This document shows positions 49,626-63,424 of a DNA stretch of 64,000 bases, piece by piece. This stretch comes from an uncultured SAR86 cluster bacterium (GTDB lineage: Bacteria > Pseudomonadota > Gammaproteobacteria > Magnimaribacterales > AG-339-G14). Position 1 is the stretch's first letter; every line of letters begins with the position of its first letter. The DNA is taken from the NCBI GenBank assembly GCA_902616715.1, contig CACMTR010000002.1, positions 62,001 to 126,000 of the forward strand, given 5' to 3'. Under the pieces are notes generated by a model. That model did no database searches, had not been told where the DNA came from, and was given only the letters and a program-made list of their open reading frames with translations. Made by a program: the position numbers and the translations under genes.

Positions 49626-50356
49626 TTTTTTATGAACCTTGATAAAAATAAGCCTAATTCGAATAGAAGCCAGGTTGGAATGGCTAGTAAAGTTTGGCTA
49701 ATCACATCGGGTGGAGTGAGTAACATCCCAATTACAAAACAACCCACAATTACATATGGTCTAGCTTTCGATAAGCTTTCTCGAGAAGATAATCCTCCCC
49801 AAATCAATGCCAAAATCAAAATTGGCATTTCAAAAGCAAATCCAAAAGCTAATAAAAGCGTGATAATAAAATCCAGATATTGTGCGATATCTGTCATCAC
49901 AGCCACTTCTGAAGGAGCAGATTGAATAAAGAAAGAAAAAATTAAGGGGAAAACTAAAAAGAAGGCAAATGCCATGCCAGAGTAAAATAAAATAATACTA
50001 AAAGCGCTTAGTGAAACTGATAATAGTCTTTCGTTTCGATATAGTCCTGGCGAAATAAAGTTCCAAAGTTCTACAATGAGATAGGGAATTGCTAAAAACA
50101 ACGCTGCGTAAAAACTTAATTTTAAAGGGGTTAAAAAAGGAGAGGCCACCCCTGTAGCGATCATCGACGAATTTTCAGGAAGAAATTTCATCAAGGGCTC
50201 TGCAACAAAAAGATAGATAGTTTCTTGAAAGAAGGTCAGAGCGATAAAGCAAAGCGCTAAGACACACATAGCTCTCAATAGCATATTTCTTAGTAAGCCT
50301 AGCTGGAAGATGATTGAGCTTTTGCCTTCAGTCATCTTCTTTTTTTTGGTTTTCAA
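49622..50356 (-). CDS. tatC: Sec-independent translocase TatC
   Basis: FYAALFLAIPYLIVELWNFISPGLYRNER, FAFEMPILILAL, LTPPDVISQTLLAIP. Confidence 0.93.
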   Translation of the reverse strand: MKTKKKKMTEGKSSIIFQLGLLRNMLLRAMCVLALCFIALTFFQETIYLFVAEPLMKFLPENSSMIATGVASPFLTPLKLSFYAALFLAIPYLIVELWNFISPGLYRNERLLSVSLSAFSIILFYSGMAFAFFLVFPLIFSFFIQSAPSEVAVMTDIAQYLDFIITLLLAFGFAFEMPILILALIWGGLSSRESLSKARPYVIVGCFVIGMLLTPPDVISQTLLAIPTWLLFELGLFLSRFIKK

Positions 50357-50519
50357 ATCCTTCAGAATAAAGTTCTTGCTTTAGTTTTCTAAAGCCGCTT
50401 TTAAGCTTAAGAAAAATTTCTTCGACTGAAGTTATGAATGCAGGAAGTCTTGATGGTCCTAAAATGACTAGGGAAATAAAGCAGATTATTAAAATCTCAA
50501 AGAAACCGATATCAAACAT
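50328..50519 (-). CDS. tatB: Sec-independent translocase TatB (short)
   Basis: MFDIGFFEILIICFISLVILGPSRLP followed by amphipathic helix; between tatA and tatC. Confidence 0.9.
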   Translation of the reverse strand: MFDIGFFEILIICFISLVILGPSRLPAFITSVEEIFLKLKSGFRKLKQELYSEGFENQKKEDD

Positions 50520-50699
50520 TTATTGAGGATCGTCTTCTTTTTTTTCCTCTACAGGCTCTTCTTTGACAGCTTTTCTAAAATTTTTAAAAGCAGAGCCTAA
50601 ATCACCACCCATATTTCTAAATCTTCTTGTTCCAAAAATAAGGATTATTATTGCTAGTATGATTAAAAGTTGCCAAATACTTATTCCACCAAAACCCAT
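50520..50699 (-). CDS. tatA: Sec-independent translocase TatA, 59 aa (missing from the ORF track)
   Basis: [59 protein letters not shown]. Confidence 0.93.
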   Translation of the reverse strand: MGFGGISIWQLLIILAIIILIFGTRRFRNMGGDLGSAFKNFRKAVKEEPVEEKKEDDPQ

Positions 50700-50701
50700 T
50701 T

Positions 50702-51028
50702 TTACCTCTTAGATTTTTCTTCTAAACCTGAAACACCTTCTCTTTTCTCTAATTCCTCCAAAATTTTAGAGGGATCAATATCTTTGTATGCTAATAATAC
50801 CATGACGTGAAACAACAGGTCTGCAGCTTCGTGAATAATTGAATCCTTATTCACAACATCTGTCTCTGCAGACTCAATCAATTCTTCAGATTCCTCTCTT
50901 ATTTTTGCAATTATTTTTTCTACTCCTTCAGTAAAAAGTTGTGATGTATAAGAATTAGAATTTGGAGAACTTTTTCTTTCTTTTAAAAGTAAGGACAGCC
51001 TATTTATTATGCTAGTTGAATCACTCAT
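50702..51028 (-). CDS. hisE: Phosphoribosyl-ATP pyrophosphatase
   Basis: [46 protein letters not shown]. Confidence 0.92.
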   Translation of the reverse strand: MSDSTSIINRLSLLLKERKSSPNSNSYTSQLFTEGVEKIIAKIREESEELIESAETDVVNKDSIIHEAADLLFHVMVLLAYKDIDPSKILEELEKREGVSGLEEKSKR

Positions 51029-52572
51029 AGTGTTAATGATATCGATATTACCGAAATAATTATTACTGCAGAAGTTATTAATAAATAATTCATAGAGGTT
51101 TTTTGGGTATTTATTTCCTTTCTTAGACTTTTAACTTCATCATTAAATTCATCTAAATTAGAAATATTTTCAAATATAGCTTCCAATTTTTCAGGAAGTT
51201 CATATGCTTTTTCAAACAAATTAGGCACGTCATCTTTAATTTTTTTAAATAAATTTGCCGGATTGTATTTTTTATTAATCCACTGCTGAATGAATGGTTT
51301 CGCTGTACTCCATAAATCTAAATCAGGGTAAATCTGTCGGCCTAGGCCTTCTATGTTTAGAAGAGTTTTGTGAAGCAAAAGTAATGAGGCTGGAAGCGAC
51401 AAATTATAAATTCTAGTCTCTTCAAAAAGATACAAAAGCATTTCCCCAAATTTTATTTCGCTGAAAGGCTTTTCAAAAATTGGATCTAGAGCAGTTCTGA
51501 TGGTTACTTCAAGCTCAATGGGTCTTGTTGTTTGGTCTACCCAACCAGCAGAAATCATAGTTTTTGCTACTCCTGAATAATTTTTACTGAACATGTCTGC
51601 AAGCATTTTTCCTATTAGCAACTGCTCTTTCTCACTCAAGCTACCGCAAATTGCGTAATCCACGGCAACGTAGGATGGAGATTTAGGATCGGAAGCATTT
51701 ACAAAAATATTTCCTGGATGCATATCCGCATGAAAAAAATTGTCTTCAAATAATTGCTTAAAAAAAATACTAACTCCACGCTCTGCAAGCAACTTTAAAT
51801 CTACTTCTTTTTTTATTAATGTTTCTATGTCAGTTACAGGAATGCCTTCAATTTTTTCTAAAGTAAGAGTTTTAAGACCCGAAAATTCTGTGTATGTTTT
51901 TGGTACGTACAACAGCTCATTATTTTCGAAAAAATTAGCAGTTTGGATAGTATTGCCAGCCTCTTTTTTTAGATCTACTTCTGAATTTATAACCAATTCA
52001 TACTCATCGATCATTTCTTTTAATTTCAATCTCTTTGCGTCAGATTTAAATTTGTTGGCAAAATAGCCAATAGCTTTTAACAATGCTAGATCTTTTTTTA
52101 TCTTTTTTTCTAGGTCTGGACGCACCACTTTTACTACGACTTTTTCTCCAGTCTTGAGTTTCGCTTCATGAACTTGAGCAATTGAGGCCGCAGCAAGAGG
52201 TTTCTCATTGAATTCAACGAAAATTTCGTTTATTGGCTTTCCCAGGTCCAGCTCAATTATTTCTTTAGCAACTTTTGTTTCAAAAGGTTCTAAATCGTTT
52301 TGAAATTTTTTTAAAGCGCTTACTATTTCTTCATCTAAAAGATCAGGTCTCGTCGATAATATTTGTCCGAATTTTATAAACACTGGACCAGCTTTCTCTA
52401 AAGCATCTGCAAGCCTTTCTCCAGAAGATCTATTTTTTTTAGAAAACTTAAAAGGATTTAATAAAAATAAGAAAAAAAGCCATTTAGGTAGTGCCTCTTT
52501 AGGAAAAATTTCATTTAAGCGATAGCTAAAAAATAAGTAAGTAATTTTTAAAAAACGAAAGAGTGCTGTCAT
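51025..52572 (-). CDS. ubiB: UbiB (ABC1/ADCK-like kinase family)
   Basis: KAGPVFIKFGQILSTRPDLL, AAASIAQVHEAKLKTGEKVVVKVVRP, ADMHPGNIF. Confidence 0.94.
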   Translation of the reverse strand: MTALFRFLKITYLFFSYRLNEIFPKEALPKWLFFLFLLNPFKFSKKNRSSGERLADALEKAGPVFIKFGQILSTRPDLLDEEIVSALKKFQNDLEPFETKVAKEIIELDLGKPINEIFVEFNEKPLAAASIAQVHEAKLKTGEKVVVKVVRPDLEKKIKKDLALLKAIGYFANKFKSDAKRLKLKEMIDEYELVINSEVDLKKEAGNTIQTANFFENNELLYVPKTYTEFSGLKTLTLEKIEGIPVTDIETLIKKEVDLKLLAERGVSIFFKQLFEDNFFHADMHPGNIFVNASDPKSPSYVAVDYAICGSLSEKEQLLIGKMLADMFSKNYSGVAKTMISAGWVDQTTRPIELEVTIRTALDPIFEKPFSEIKFGEMLLYLFEETRIYNLSLPASLLLLHKTLLNIEGLGRQIYPDLDLWSTAKPFIQQWINKKYNPANLFKKIKDDVPNLFEKAYELPEKLEAIFENISNLDEFNDEVKSLRKEINTQKTSMNYLLITSAVIIISVISISLTL

Positions 52573-53324
52573 ATGATTTTTTCACCAAAGTGTAATGCAA
52601 CAATTCCACCAGTCATATTTTGGTATTCAGCATTTTTAAATCCTGCTTTATTCATCATTTTTAAAAATTCATCTTGTTTTGGATGCATTCTTATAGATTC
52701 GGCCAAATATTCGTAACTTTTGCTATCTCCAGCAATCCATTGCCCAAGTTTCGGTAATAGATTAAAAGAGTAAAGGTCATATAATTCTGAAAGCCAATTG
52801 TATTCAGGATTAGAAAATTCTAAAACCAATAATCTTCCACCAGGCTTCAAACATCTATAAAACTCATTTAAAGCTTGATCTTTATTAGTAACATTTCTTA
52901 TCCCAAAGGCTATAGAAATACAATCAAATTTCTCATCTTCGAAAGGTAACGTTTCTGCATCTGCCACAAGATTTAAAACGTTGTTACATCCTGAATCTAT
53001 AATTCTGTCTCTACCAACCTTGAGCATCTTCTCGTTTATATCTGAGAGAAATACAGTGCCTGATTCACCTACTAGATCTGAAAACAAGATGGCAAGATCT
53101 CCAGTTCCACCAGCGACATCTAAAACGGAATTTCCTGATTTTAAGTTACTCATCTGAATAGTAGCCTTTTTCCATAATCTATGAACTCCTAACGACATAA
53201 GATCGTTCATAAGATCATATTTATTTGATACCGAATCAAAAACTTCTTTAACCAAATCGGGTTTTTCTTTAGAGTTAACTTTTTTGTAACCAAAATGAGT
53301 TTCGTTTTTATTCTCTTTCGTCAT
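52569..53324 (-). CDS. ubiE: Ubiquinone/menaquinone methyltransferase UbiE
   Basis: VFDSVSNKYDLMNDLMSLGVHRLWK, VLDVAGGTGDLA, FGIRNVTNKDQALNEFYRCLKPGG. Confidence 0.96.
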   Translation of the reverse strand: MTKENKNETHFGYKKVNSKEKPDLVKEVFDSVSNKYDLMNDLMSLGVHRLWKKATIQMSNLKSGNSVLDVAGGTGDLAILFSDLVGESGTVFLSDINEKMLKVGRDRIIDSGCNNVLNLVADAETLPFEDEKFDCISIAFGIRNVTNKDQALNEFYRCLKPGGRLLVLEFSNPEYNWLSELYDLYSFNLLPKLGQWIAGDSKSYEYLAESIRMHPKQDEFLKMMNKAGFKNAEYQNMTGGIVALHFGEKII

Positions 53325-53361
53325 AAATTCTCTTATTTTGTTACTATTGTAGAGTAATCGT

Positions 53362-53907
53362 ATGGAAAAAAAATTAATCTGGTTAGATTTAGAAATGACA
53401 GGGTTGGACCCTAGCGCTGAACGGATTATTGAGATCTTTACAGCAGTTACTAATGAAGATCTTACTGAAATTATTGATGGACCAAATTTAGTAGTTTCTC
53501 AACCTCAAGAGTATATAGACGCTATGGATGATTGGAATCAAACTCATCACGGAGACTCTGGGTTAATTGAAGACGTGCTTAACAGTAATATTTCTCAAGA
53601 AGAAGCGGAGCAAGAAACTTTGAGATTTTTAAGGGAACATGTGAAAAAAAATTCATCTCCACTTTGTGGTAATACAGTATGGCACGATAGAAAGTTTTTA
53701 ACTTTATATATGCCAGAATTGGAGGATTATTTTCATTATAGATGTATAGATGTTAGTTCAGTTAAAGAGCTGACGAAGAGGTGGAGACCAGAGATCTCAA
53801 TTCAGCATACTAATAAAACTGCTGCGCATAGAGCACAGGCGGATGTTTACGAATCTATAAATGAATTGAGATTTTATAGAGACACTATTTTTGCTAAATC
53901 AGGTTAA
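53362..53907 (+). CDS. orn: Oligoribonuclease
   Basis: [44 protein letters not shown] (DEDD). Confidence 0.96.
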   Translation: MEKKLIWLDLEMTGLDPSAERIIEIFTAVTNEDLTEIIDGPNLVVSQPQEYIDAMDDWNQTHHGDSGLIEDVLNSNISQEEAEQETLRFLREHVKKNSSPLCGNTVWHDRKFLTLYMPELEDYFHYRCIDVSSVKELTKRWRPEISIQHTNKTAAHRAQADVYESINELRFYRDTIFAKSG

Positions 53908-53912
53908 ATGAA

Positions 53913-55235
53913 ATGAGAAAAGTCTTTATTAAAACTCATGGCTGCCAGATGAATGAGTATGATTCTGAAAAAATGCTAGACCTTTTGTCAGCGGAGGAGC
54001 AATTCATGTCAACTGATAATCCTGAAGACGCTGATTTACTTGTACTCAATACTTGTTCTATTAGAGAAAAGGCCCAAGAAAAGGTTTTTCATCAAATTGG
54101 TAGGTGGAAAAAACTTAAAGATAAAAATCCTCAACTAAAAATTGCAATTGGCGGTTGCGTAGCAAGCCAAGAGGGGAAAAAGATTACGCAAAGAGCACCA
54201 GCAGTTGACATTGTCTTTGGGCCTCAGACTCTTCATAGGCTTCCAAATATGTATAAAGATGCAAGCCAAACCTCAAATAGACAACTTGATGTAAGTTTCC
54301 CAAAAATAGAAAAATTTGATTATCTGCCTCAATCTAATACTGATGAAGTCACAGCTTTTGTATCGATCGCAGAGGGCTGCAATAAATATTGTTCTTTTTG
54401 CGTAGTGCCGCATACAAGGGGACATGAAGTCAGTCGTCCAGTAGAAGATATTTTATTGGAAATCAATTCACTAGCGAATAGAGGAGTAAGGGAAATAAAT
54501 CTTCTTGGACAAAATGTAAATAATTTTAAGGGTACATATCGGGATAAAAAAACTTCTTTGGCTTTTTTAATTGAAAAAACTTCGGAAATTGATGGAATTG
54601 ATAGAATCAGATATACCACTAGTCATCCTTATGAATTTAAGGACGATTTAGTCGAGCTTTACAAACACATTCCAGAATTAGTAAGTCATGTTCATTTACC
54701 TGTTCAAAGTGGATCAGATAGAATTTTAAAATTAATGAGACGAAGATACACTGCATCGGATTATTTAGACCTGATTGCTCGAATTAAAGCTAACAGACCA
54801 AACATAAGTTTTTCGTCAGATTTTATTGTTGGATTTCCTGGAGAAACAGATAAAGATTTTCAAGATACAATGGATTTGGTTGAAAAAGTTGGGTTTGATG
54901 AGTCTTTTAGCTTTGTTTATAGTCCAAGGCCCAATACTCCGGCTGCTGAAATGGAAGATAACATTACTCTGGAAATTAAAAAAGAAAGATTGACTATTCT
55001 TCAACACAAGTTGAATGAACTTTCATCTAAAATATCTAGAAAAATGGTAGGTACAATAGAAAATTGCTTAGTACTCGGAGTTTCTAAAAAAAATCCTGGG
55101 GAGCTTCAGGCGAGAACAGAAAACAACAGAGTTGTTAATTTTGCTTCAAGTCATGACAAAATAGGTAAATTCGTAAATATAAAGATTGTTGATCAGTTGA
55201 CTAATTCATTAAGAGGTAAGTTAGAAAGATTCTAA
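53913..55235 (+). CDS. miaB: tRNA-2-methylthio-N6-dimethylallyladenosine synthase MiaB
   Basis: [35 protein letters not shown] radical SAM motif, [13 protein letters not shown] domain. Confidence 0.97.
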   Translation: MRKVFIKTHGCQMNEYDSEKMLDLLSAEEQFMSTDNPEDADLLVLNTCSIREKAQEKVFHQIGRWKKLKDKNPQLKIAIGGCVASQEGKKITQRAPAVDIVFGPQTLHRLPNMYKDASQTSNRQLDVSFPKIEKFDYLPQSNTDEVTAFVSIAEGCNKYCSFCVVPHTRGHEVSRPVEDILLEINSLANRGVREINLLGQNVNNFKGTYRDKKTSLAFLIEKTSEIDGIDRIRYTTSHPYEFKDDLVELYKHIPELVSHVHLPVQSGSDRILKLMRRRYTASDYLDLIARIKANRPNISFSSDFIVGFPGETDKDFQDTMDLVEKVGFDESFSFVYSPRPNTPAAEMEDNITLEIKKERLTILQHKLNELSSKISRKMVGTIENCLVLGVSKKNPGELQARTENNRVVNFASSHDKIGKFVNIKIVDQLTNSLRGKLERF

Positions 55236-55238
55236 TAT

Positions 55239-56210
55239 ATGCCAAAGCTTAAATTTAAATTACCTGAAATCGAGACTCAAAATCTCTCTCTAATTTGCGG
55301 GCCTGTGAACGCAAATATTGAACAAATAGAAAGCTCTCTATCAATTAAAATTAAGAGTAGGGGAAATAGTTTTTCAATTTCTGGTGAAAAAAATAATGTT
55401 GTAAAAGCAAGAATGATTCTGGAAGACCTCGCCGCTCTTGCCCAAACTAGTGAATCAGTTTCACCTGACGAAGTCCATTTTTCAATTTGTAGAGCGCTAA
55501 ATGGGACCACATCAGATGTCGATGGAACAATTTTTGAACTTGAAAAAGAAAAAGATTTAACGATTCAAACTCCTAAGTTATATGTCACTCCAAGAAATAA
55601 ATCACAAAAAAACTTTGTTCAAGCAATTATGGACCATGATATATCTTTCGGGATTGGCCCTGCTGGGACGGGTAAGACTTACATCGCAGTTGCAGCAGCA
55701 GTTAATATGTTTGTTGAAGAAAAGGTTAATAAAATTATCCTGACTAGACCGGCTGTGGAAGCTGGAGAACATTTAGGTTTTTTACCGGGCGATCTTTCTC
55801 AAAAAGTAGATCCTTATCTTCGTCCCCTTTATGATGCTTTGTTTGACATGATGGGCCCAGAAAAAGTTGGTAGATTGATAGAAAATGGAAAAATAGAGGT
55901 CGCACCTCTCGCGTATATGAGAGGAAGAACTTTAAATGATGCCTTTTTAATTTTAGACGAAGCTCAAAATTGTACTCCCGCTCAAATGAAAATGTTTCTT
56001 ACAAGAATTGGCTTTGGTTCAACGGCAGTCGTTACCGGGGATATTACTCAAACAGACCTTCCTAAAGGCACGCCTTCAGGTTTATCTGATGCTGTTAAAA
56101 TCTTAGACGGTCAAAAGGATATTGCCTTCCATTATTTTCACGCGGACGACGTTGTAAGACATAATTTAGTACAAAAAATTATTGAAGCATACGAACGAAA
56201 AAAGGATTGA
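55239..56210 (+). CDS. PhoH-like ATPase
   Basis: GIGPAGTGKTYIAVAAAVN, LTRPAVEAGEHLGFLPGDLSQKVDPYLRPLYDAL. Confidence 0.95.
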   Translation: MPKLKFKLPEIETQNLSLICGPVNANIEQIESSLSIKIKSRGNSFSISGEKNNVVKARMILEDLAALAQTSESVSPDEVHFSICRALNGTTSDVDGTIFELEKEKDLTIQTPKLYVTPRNKSQKNFVQAIMDHDISFGIGPAGTGKTYIAVAAAVNMFVEEKVNKIILTRPAVEAGEHLGFLPGDLSQKVDPYLRPLYDALFDMMGPEKVGRLIENGKIEVAPLAYMRGRTLNDAFLILDEAQNCTPAQMKMFLTRIGFGSTAVVTGDITQTDLPKGTPSGLSDAVKILDGQKDIAFHYFHADDVVRHNLVQKIIEAYERKKD

Positions 56211-56671
56211 TGCATCTTAGTCTAAATAATTTTAAATCATCAAAATTTATCAAATTATCAAAATCAGAAATCTTGGATGTTGTTATAGAAGTATTGAAAA
56301 CTGTTGAATATAAATTTACAAAAAATCATCAATTAAACTTAAGTTTTGTTAGTTCTGAGGAGATGCAATTATTAAATAAAACTTATAGAAATAAAGATAA
56401 ACCCACTAATGTTTTATCTTTTGAATTGCCTGAAAATTTTCCAGTAGGTGATGAAAAAACTTTAATCGGTGAAATTGCTTTATGCGAAGAGATAATTTAT
56501 GAGGAATCAAAAAAATATAAAAAAATCTTTGAAAATAGATTAAAACATATGATAATCCACGGCCTTCTTCACTTAATAGGATTTGATCACATTAAAAAAG
56601 AAGAAGAAAATAAGATGGAAAGTATTGAAAAGAAAATTATGAAAAGTATATCCGCAGGAGATCCTTATTAG
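56207..56671 (+). CDS. ybeY: Endoribonuclease YbeY
   Basis: [32 protein letters not shown]. Confidence 0.95.
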   Translation: MMHLSLNNFKSSKFIKLSKSEILDVVIEVLKTVEYKFTKNHQLNLSFVSSEEMQLLNKTYRNKDKPTNVLSFELPENFPVGDEKTLIGEIALCEEIIYEESKKYKKIFENRLKHMIIHGLLHLIGFDHIKKEEENKMESIEKKIMKSISAGDPY

Positions 56672-56672
56672 G

Positions 56673-57560
56673 ATGAAAGAAGAACCTCCAAGTACTGAGG
56701 CTCAGTTGCATCAAAAACTGGGCATCTTCAAAAGAATTAGAAACAATTTAAGAGAGATTTATAGAAAAATTTCCTTTAAGCCTGTGAATCAGAACGAGTT
56801 AGCATCTGTTTTAAAAGAGGCTGAAGAAAATAACATCATTGACAAAGATGTGCTTGAGATGATGGAGGAAACCATTGAGTTTGCATCGATACCAGTAAGA
56901 GATGTAATGGTTCCAAGATCACAGATGATTTCTTTAAATGAATCCGATAGTACTGATCAATTAATTAATAAGGTTGTTAAATCCTCCCACTCTAGGTTTC
57001 CAGTTTTTAATGAGGACGAGTCCAAAATTATTGGAATATTACTTGCTAAAGATTTATTGAAATTTGCCCCAGGGCTCATAAATGAAGGTTTCAATATTGA
57101 CGAGTTTGAAATACAGGAAATAGTAAGGCCTGTTAACCACATACCTGAAAGTAAAAAAATAAATGTCTTATTAGATGAATTTAAATCTAATAGAAGTCAC
57201 ATGGCGCTTGTTGTAGATGAATTTGGAGAAGTCAGTGGATTGGTTACTATTGAAGACGTATTAGAAGAGATAGTCGGAGAAATAGAAGATGAGACAGATA
57301 TTGGAGAAAAAACAAAAATTATTCAAAAATCTGAATCAGAATATTCTGTTCAAGCAATTACAGAAATTGAAGAATTTAATAAAAGTTTTTCTACTAATTT
57401 TTCCGATGAGGATTTTGATACTATTGGAGGCATTGTCACGAACAAATTTGGAAGATTTCCTAAAACTGGAGAGTCAATAAAAATCGACAATATAAAATTC
57501 AGCATTCTTTCTTCAAACAAAAGACAAATTAAAAAACTTAAAGTAGAAATTAAAAACTAA
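56673..57560 (+). CDS. CorC/HlyC family CBS-domain protein
   Basis: [66 protein letters not shown]. Confidence 0.93.
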   Translation: MKEEPPSTEAQLHQKLGIFKRIRNNLREIYRKISFKPVNQNELASVLKEAEENNIIDKDVLEMMEETIEFASIPVRDVMVPRSQMISLNESDSTDQLINKVVKSSHSRFPVFNEDESKIIGILLAKDLLKFAPGLINEGFNIDEFEIQEIVRPVNHIPESKKINVLLDEFKSNRSHMALVVDEFGEVSGLVTIEDVLEEIVGEIEDETDIGEKTKIIQKSESEYSVQAITEIEEFNKSFSTNFSDEDFDTIGGIVTNKFGRFPKTGESIKIDNIKFSILSSNKRQIKKLKVEIKN

Positions 57561-58468
57561 TTAATTTGAATATTTTTGTGTTTTATTAACTCTTCTGAAA
57601 ATAATTTCACCAAGCCTTTAAGTTCTCTTTCTCCAGCATAATTTTGTCTAGATATTAAAGCAATCTCTCTATGAGGACCTTTTTCATCTAGTCTTATTTT
57701 TGATAACTCTGGATTGTCAGCAATAAGCTTAGTTACTGCCATTTCTGGAACAAGCGTGGTTCCTATTCCTCCTTTTACCAACTCAATCGAAGTGCTTAAA
57801 GTAGATGCGTTGAAAGTAATTTTTGAAGTATTCTTTATTTTGCAAGCATTCAAAATATGGTCTTTTAAACAATTTCCTTCTTCGAGCATTATTAATTCCG
57901 ATAAATCTAGGTCTTTCGCCTTAATTGAATGTTTATCTGATCTAGGATCTTCTTTTTTCGTAATCCAAAAAAAATTTTCGTTCCAAAACTTATTTACTCT
58001 GTAACCAGAGGTTTCAAATGGTAATGCCATAATTGCCATTTCTATTTCTCCAGAAGATATCTTTTTTAAAAGTACATCGGTTTGAGCCTCAACAATATTT
58101 AAATTTAAGTTTGGATAATCCTTCTTTATTCTTGGCAAAAGTATCGGAAGAAGGAAGGGTCCAATGGTCGGTATAATTCCTAAAGATATTGAATTTGAAA
58201 AAGGCTCTGAATTAAGTTCACTTAACTTACTTATGTTCTCAATTTCATTTTTAATATTTTTAGCTTTCTCTATTATTGATTGGCCTAGGTTTGTAACAAT
58301 AACTTTTTTATTATCACGTTCAAAAATTTTAAGTCCAAGCTGACTTTCCATTTCTGTTATTGCATTACTTAACGTGGAAGGGGAGACAAAACATTTTTCT
58401 GCCGCTTTTTTGAAATGCAGAGTTTCAGCTACAGCAATTGCGTAATTAATCTGTTTTATTGAAATCAT
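57557..58468 (-). CDS. oxyR: LysR-family regulator, probable OxyR
   Basis: LysR HTH N-terminus; conserved C-terminal region [16 protein letters not shown] carrying OxyR-like redox Cys; divergent from katG. Confidence 0.85.
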   Translation of the reverse strand: MISIKQINYAIAVAETLHFKKAAEKCFVSPSTLSNAITEMESQLGLKIFERDNKKVIVTNLGQSIIEKAKNIKNEIENISKLSELNSEPFSNSISLGIIPTIGPFLLPILLPRIKKDYPNLNLNIVEAQTDVLLKKISSGEIEMAIMALPFETSGYRVNKFWNENFFWITKKEDPRSDKHSIKAKDLDLSELIMLEEGNCLKDHILNACKIKNTSKITFNASTLSTSIELVKGGIGTTLVPEMAVTKLIADNPELSKIRLDEKGPHREIALISRQNYAGERELKGLVKLFSEELIKHKNIQIN

Positions 58469-58473
58469 TTATG

Positions 58474-58488
58474 TTCGATTTTATCGAA
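58474..58488. promoter_or_regulatory. Candidate LysR-type operator TTCGAT-TTT-ATCGAA
   Basis: Perfect 6-bp inverted repeat containing T-N11-A, in the oxyR-katG divergent intergenic region. Confidence 0.4.
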
Positions 58489-58536
58489 TTATAAGTTAGA
58501 AAAATATATATTTAACAATATATGAAATAAAGGTAA

Positions 58537-60711
<2,175 letters not shown>

Positions 60712-60772
60712 GCTTTCATAACTCGGAGGTATTATTTCTAAATTACTTAGGTAAATAGAATATAATACCTCA

Positions 60773-61252
60773 ATGAGTCAAAAAGCTATTTATCCTGGTA
60801 CTTTTGATCCAATCACCAAAGGACATGTCGATTTAATTGAAAGGGCTTGCGAATTATTTGATTCAGTTGTTATAGCCATTGCAGCTAGCGAAGCTAAAAA
60901 TCCTTTATTTACTCTTGAAGAGAGAATTGAAATTGCAAAGAAAATATTTTCTGATAACAAAAAAATTGAAGTAATTGGCTTTTCAGGTCTATTGGTTGAT
61001 TTAGCAAAAAACAATGATGCAAAAATTTTGATCAGAGGGTTAAGGGTTGTCGCCGATTTTGAATATGAATTTCAATTAGCCAATATGAATCGCGCAATGA
61101 TGCCTGAATTAGAAAGTGTGTTTTTAACGCCTAAAGAAAAGTATTCCTATATTTCATCTACTCTTGTAAAAGAAATCTGCAAAATGGGCGGGGATGTTTC
61201 TGAATTTGTTCACCCAATTTCATTAGAAGCGTTAAAAAGTAAACTTTCTTAA
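60773..61252 (+). CDS. coaD: Phosphopantetheine adenylyltransferase
   Basis: [45 protein letters not shown]. Confidence 0.97.
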   Translation: MSQKAIYPGTFDPITKGHVDLIERACELFDSVVIAIAASEAKNPLFTLEERIEIAKKIFSDNKKIEVIGFSGLLVDLAKNNDAKILIRGLRVVADFEYEFQLANMNRAMMPELESVFLTPKEKYSYISSTLVKEICKMGGDVSEFVHPISLEALKSKLS

Positions 61253-62064
61253 TTTTGACAAACAGGGCAGTACACAGTTTGCCTGTTTGCTTGTTTGATT
61301 AATTTCAACTTGGCTCCGCAAGTTAAACAGGGAAGATTGCCACGATCATAAACTCTTAGCTCTTTCTTAAAGTAACCAGGCGCTTCAGATGCGTTGGTGT
61401 AGTCTTTGAGTGTGGTTCCACCAGCTTCTATTGCCTCAGTCAAAGTCTGCCTTATGGCTCGAGACAGATCTTCGCAGTTGGTTTTTGAGAGTCTTCGTGA
61501 TTGTTTCCTTGGGCGTATTCCAGCTAAAAAAAGCGCTTCATTAGCATAAATATTCCCTACGCCAGTGACAACATTTGCATCCATGATTAAATTTTTTATC
61601 GGACGTGTTTTTTTTCTTGTGACTGAAAATAGGTATTCTCCGTTAAAGCTGTTACCAAGTGGTTCGGGTCCTAAATTTTTAAGTAATTTATGTTGATCAG
61701 GTTTAGTATCAATTTTTATTAAGGCACCAAACTTTCTAATGTCTGTATATCTTAAGGTCCAACCATCAGTAAAATTGATATCCCAATGTTCATGTTTTTT
61801 TGGCTCAGTAGGTTTATTGAAAACTCTAAGTTTTCCTGACATACCTAAATGAATTAATAGATGCCCTTTTGAAAGATTTAAAATAATGTATTTTCCTCTG
61901 CGTTCTGCAGAACATACCTTTTTGTTTTTAAGAAATTTTTTAAGGTTTTTATTTATTGGCCACCTTAGTTTCTCAGTTCGAGGCTCAAAAGAATTTATTT
62001 GCTTATTTAGAATTTTTTTTGAAATTCCACGCAGAGTCGTTTCTACTTCGGGAAGTTCAGGCAT
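61249..62064 (-). CDS. mutM: Formamidopyrimidine-DNA glycosylase
   Basis: [31 protein letters not shown]-terminal zinc finger [15 protein letters not shown]. Confidence 0.97.
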   Translation of the reverse strand: MPELPEVETTLRGISKKILNKQINSFEPRTEKLRWPINKNLKKFLKNKKVCSAERRGKYIILNLSKGHLLIHLGMSGKLRVFNKPTEPKKHEHWDINFTDGWTLRYTDIRKFGALIKIDTKPDQHKLLKNLGPEPLGNSFNGEYLFSVTRKKTRPIKNLIMDANVVTGVGNIYANEALFLAGIRPRKQSRRLSKTNCEDLSRAIRQTLTEAIEAGGTTLKDYTNASEAPGYFKKELRVYDRGNLPCLTCGAKLKLIKQANRQTVYCPVCQN

Positions 62065-62065
62065 A

Positions 62066-63424
62066 TTAATCTGTCATAAAATTACTGATGTCATAAATAT
62101 CAGCAGGAGATAAGATGCCAGCAGATAATTTGAGATTAAGTTCCGCAATAATAAAATCATATTTAGAAGAATTAAAATCTCTCTGAGCTGAGAAAAAATT
62201 TCTTTCTGCATTAAGCAAATCTACGATATTTCTTGTATCAGATTCATACCCAAATTGAGTAGCTCGCAAAGCTGATTGGGAAGATTTTAATGCTTGTTCA
62301 CGAGCTTTAACATTCGCTAGGTTTGTGAGTACAGATGAATAAGAAGATTTGATTTGTTGTTTAATTTTTCTTTCCATTAATATTTCTTCTTGTTGGGCTT
62401 TTTCAAAATTTGCATAAGCTTCCCTTCTTTCTGAACTTATAAGCCCACCAGCCATTAAAGGCCAGGAAAATTGAAGGCTGTATTTTCTATCTTCAATATA
62501 ATTTTCTTCAAAACTAAAATTCCCACCAGCGAAGGAAGGTTGTCTACTATTGTTTCTAGTCACATTAGCGACAAGGTCAACATCTGGGAAATGATCAGAA
62601 AGCTTACTTTGCGCATTTCTCTTAGAGGCTCTGGTAGCAAGTTTTGCAGCTTTCAAAGAAAAATTATTAGTTAAGCCCATACCTACCCATTGTTCTTGAG
62701 ACTTAGGGTTAGGCGAGCTAACTGGATACGTTTCATTTAAATCAGCTAAATCTGGCGCTTCTCCAATAATTGCAATTAATGCTTCACGAGCAAACTCCAA
62801 TTGACCTTGACTAGCAATCCTTGAAACTTGGGATAGGTCATAAAATGCTTGTGCCTCTTGAAAATTTGTAACAGAGGAAACTCCCTCTTCAAAAAGTCTT
62901 TTTGCTATGTCTCTTTGCCTCTTGATTGCACTTTCTTCTGCTTGAGCTACTTCCAAATTTTTTATCGCTTTTAATAAGTTGAAATATGTTATCGAAACCC
63001 TAGTTATTGTTTCTTGTTGAGCAAAAGCAAATTTGGCTTTAGCAATTTCGCTCATCGCTTTTCCTTGGCTGAATTGGAACCATCTATCAACCCTAAAGAT
63101 GGGTTGAATTAAATCCGCAGAATATCCATAAGTATTATTTCCAGTACCATCAAAAAAGGTGGATTGAGAACCTCGAAGAACTTCTGATTCATTCCAACTA
63201 GTAATGCCTCTAGTGGTCAGGCTTGGCAAGAGACCTGCTATTCCCTTAGCTTTAGCTTCTTTTTCAGCACGATAAGTTGCTTCTGCTATTTTTAATTCGG
63301 GATCTTTATCTAATGCTAATTCATAAATCTCGGCAAGAGATAATGATTGCCCACTTACAAAAATCGAAAGGAAGAATGAAAAAATAAGAAAATTTAATTT
63401 GAACACATAAGAATTATATATCAT
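62066..63424 (-). CDS. tolC: TolC-family outer membrane channel protein
   Basis: Signal peptide, LSLAEIYELALDKDPELKIAEA, two OEP repeats, GYESDTRNIVDLLNAERNFFSAQRD. Confidence 0.93.
   Translation of the reverse strand: MIYNSYVFKLNFLIFSFFLSIFVSGQSLSLAEIYELALDKDPELKIAEATYRAEKEAKAKGIAGLLPSLTTRGITSWNESEVLRGSQSTFFDGTGNNTYGYSADLIQPIFRVDRWFQFSQGKAMSEIAKAKFAFAQQETITRVSITYFNLLKAIKNLEVAQAEESAIKRQRDIAKRLFEEGVSSVTNFQEAQAFYDLSQVSRIASQGQLEFAREALIAIIGEAPDLADLNETYPVSSPNPKSQEQWVGMGLTNNFSLKAAKLATRASKRNAQSKLSDHFPDVDLVANVTRNNSRQPSFAGGNFSFEENYIEDRKYSLQFSWPLMAGGLISSERREAYANFEKAQQEEILMERKIKQQIKSSYSSVLTNLANVKAREQALKSSQSALRATQFGYESDTRNIVDLLNAERNFFSAQRDFNSSKYDFIIAELNLKLSAGILSPADIYDISNFMTD

Noticed and set aside
54329-54619. 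Antisense ORF inside miaB, and similar antisense ORFs inside polA, tkt, pgk, fba, pckA, ubiB and the DUF3604 gene
   Set aside because: Fully contained in strongly supported genes on the other strand or frame, no RBS, no recognisable domains
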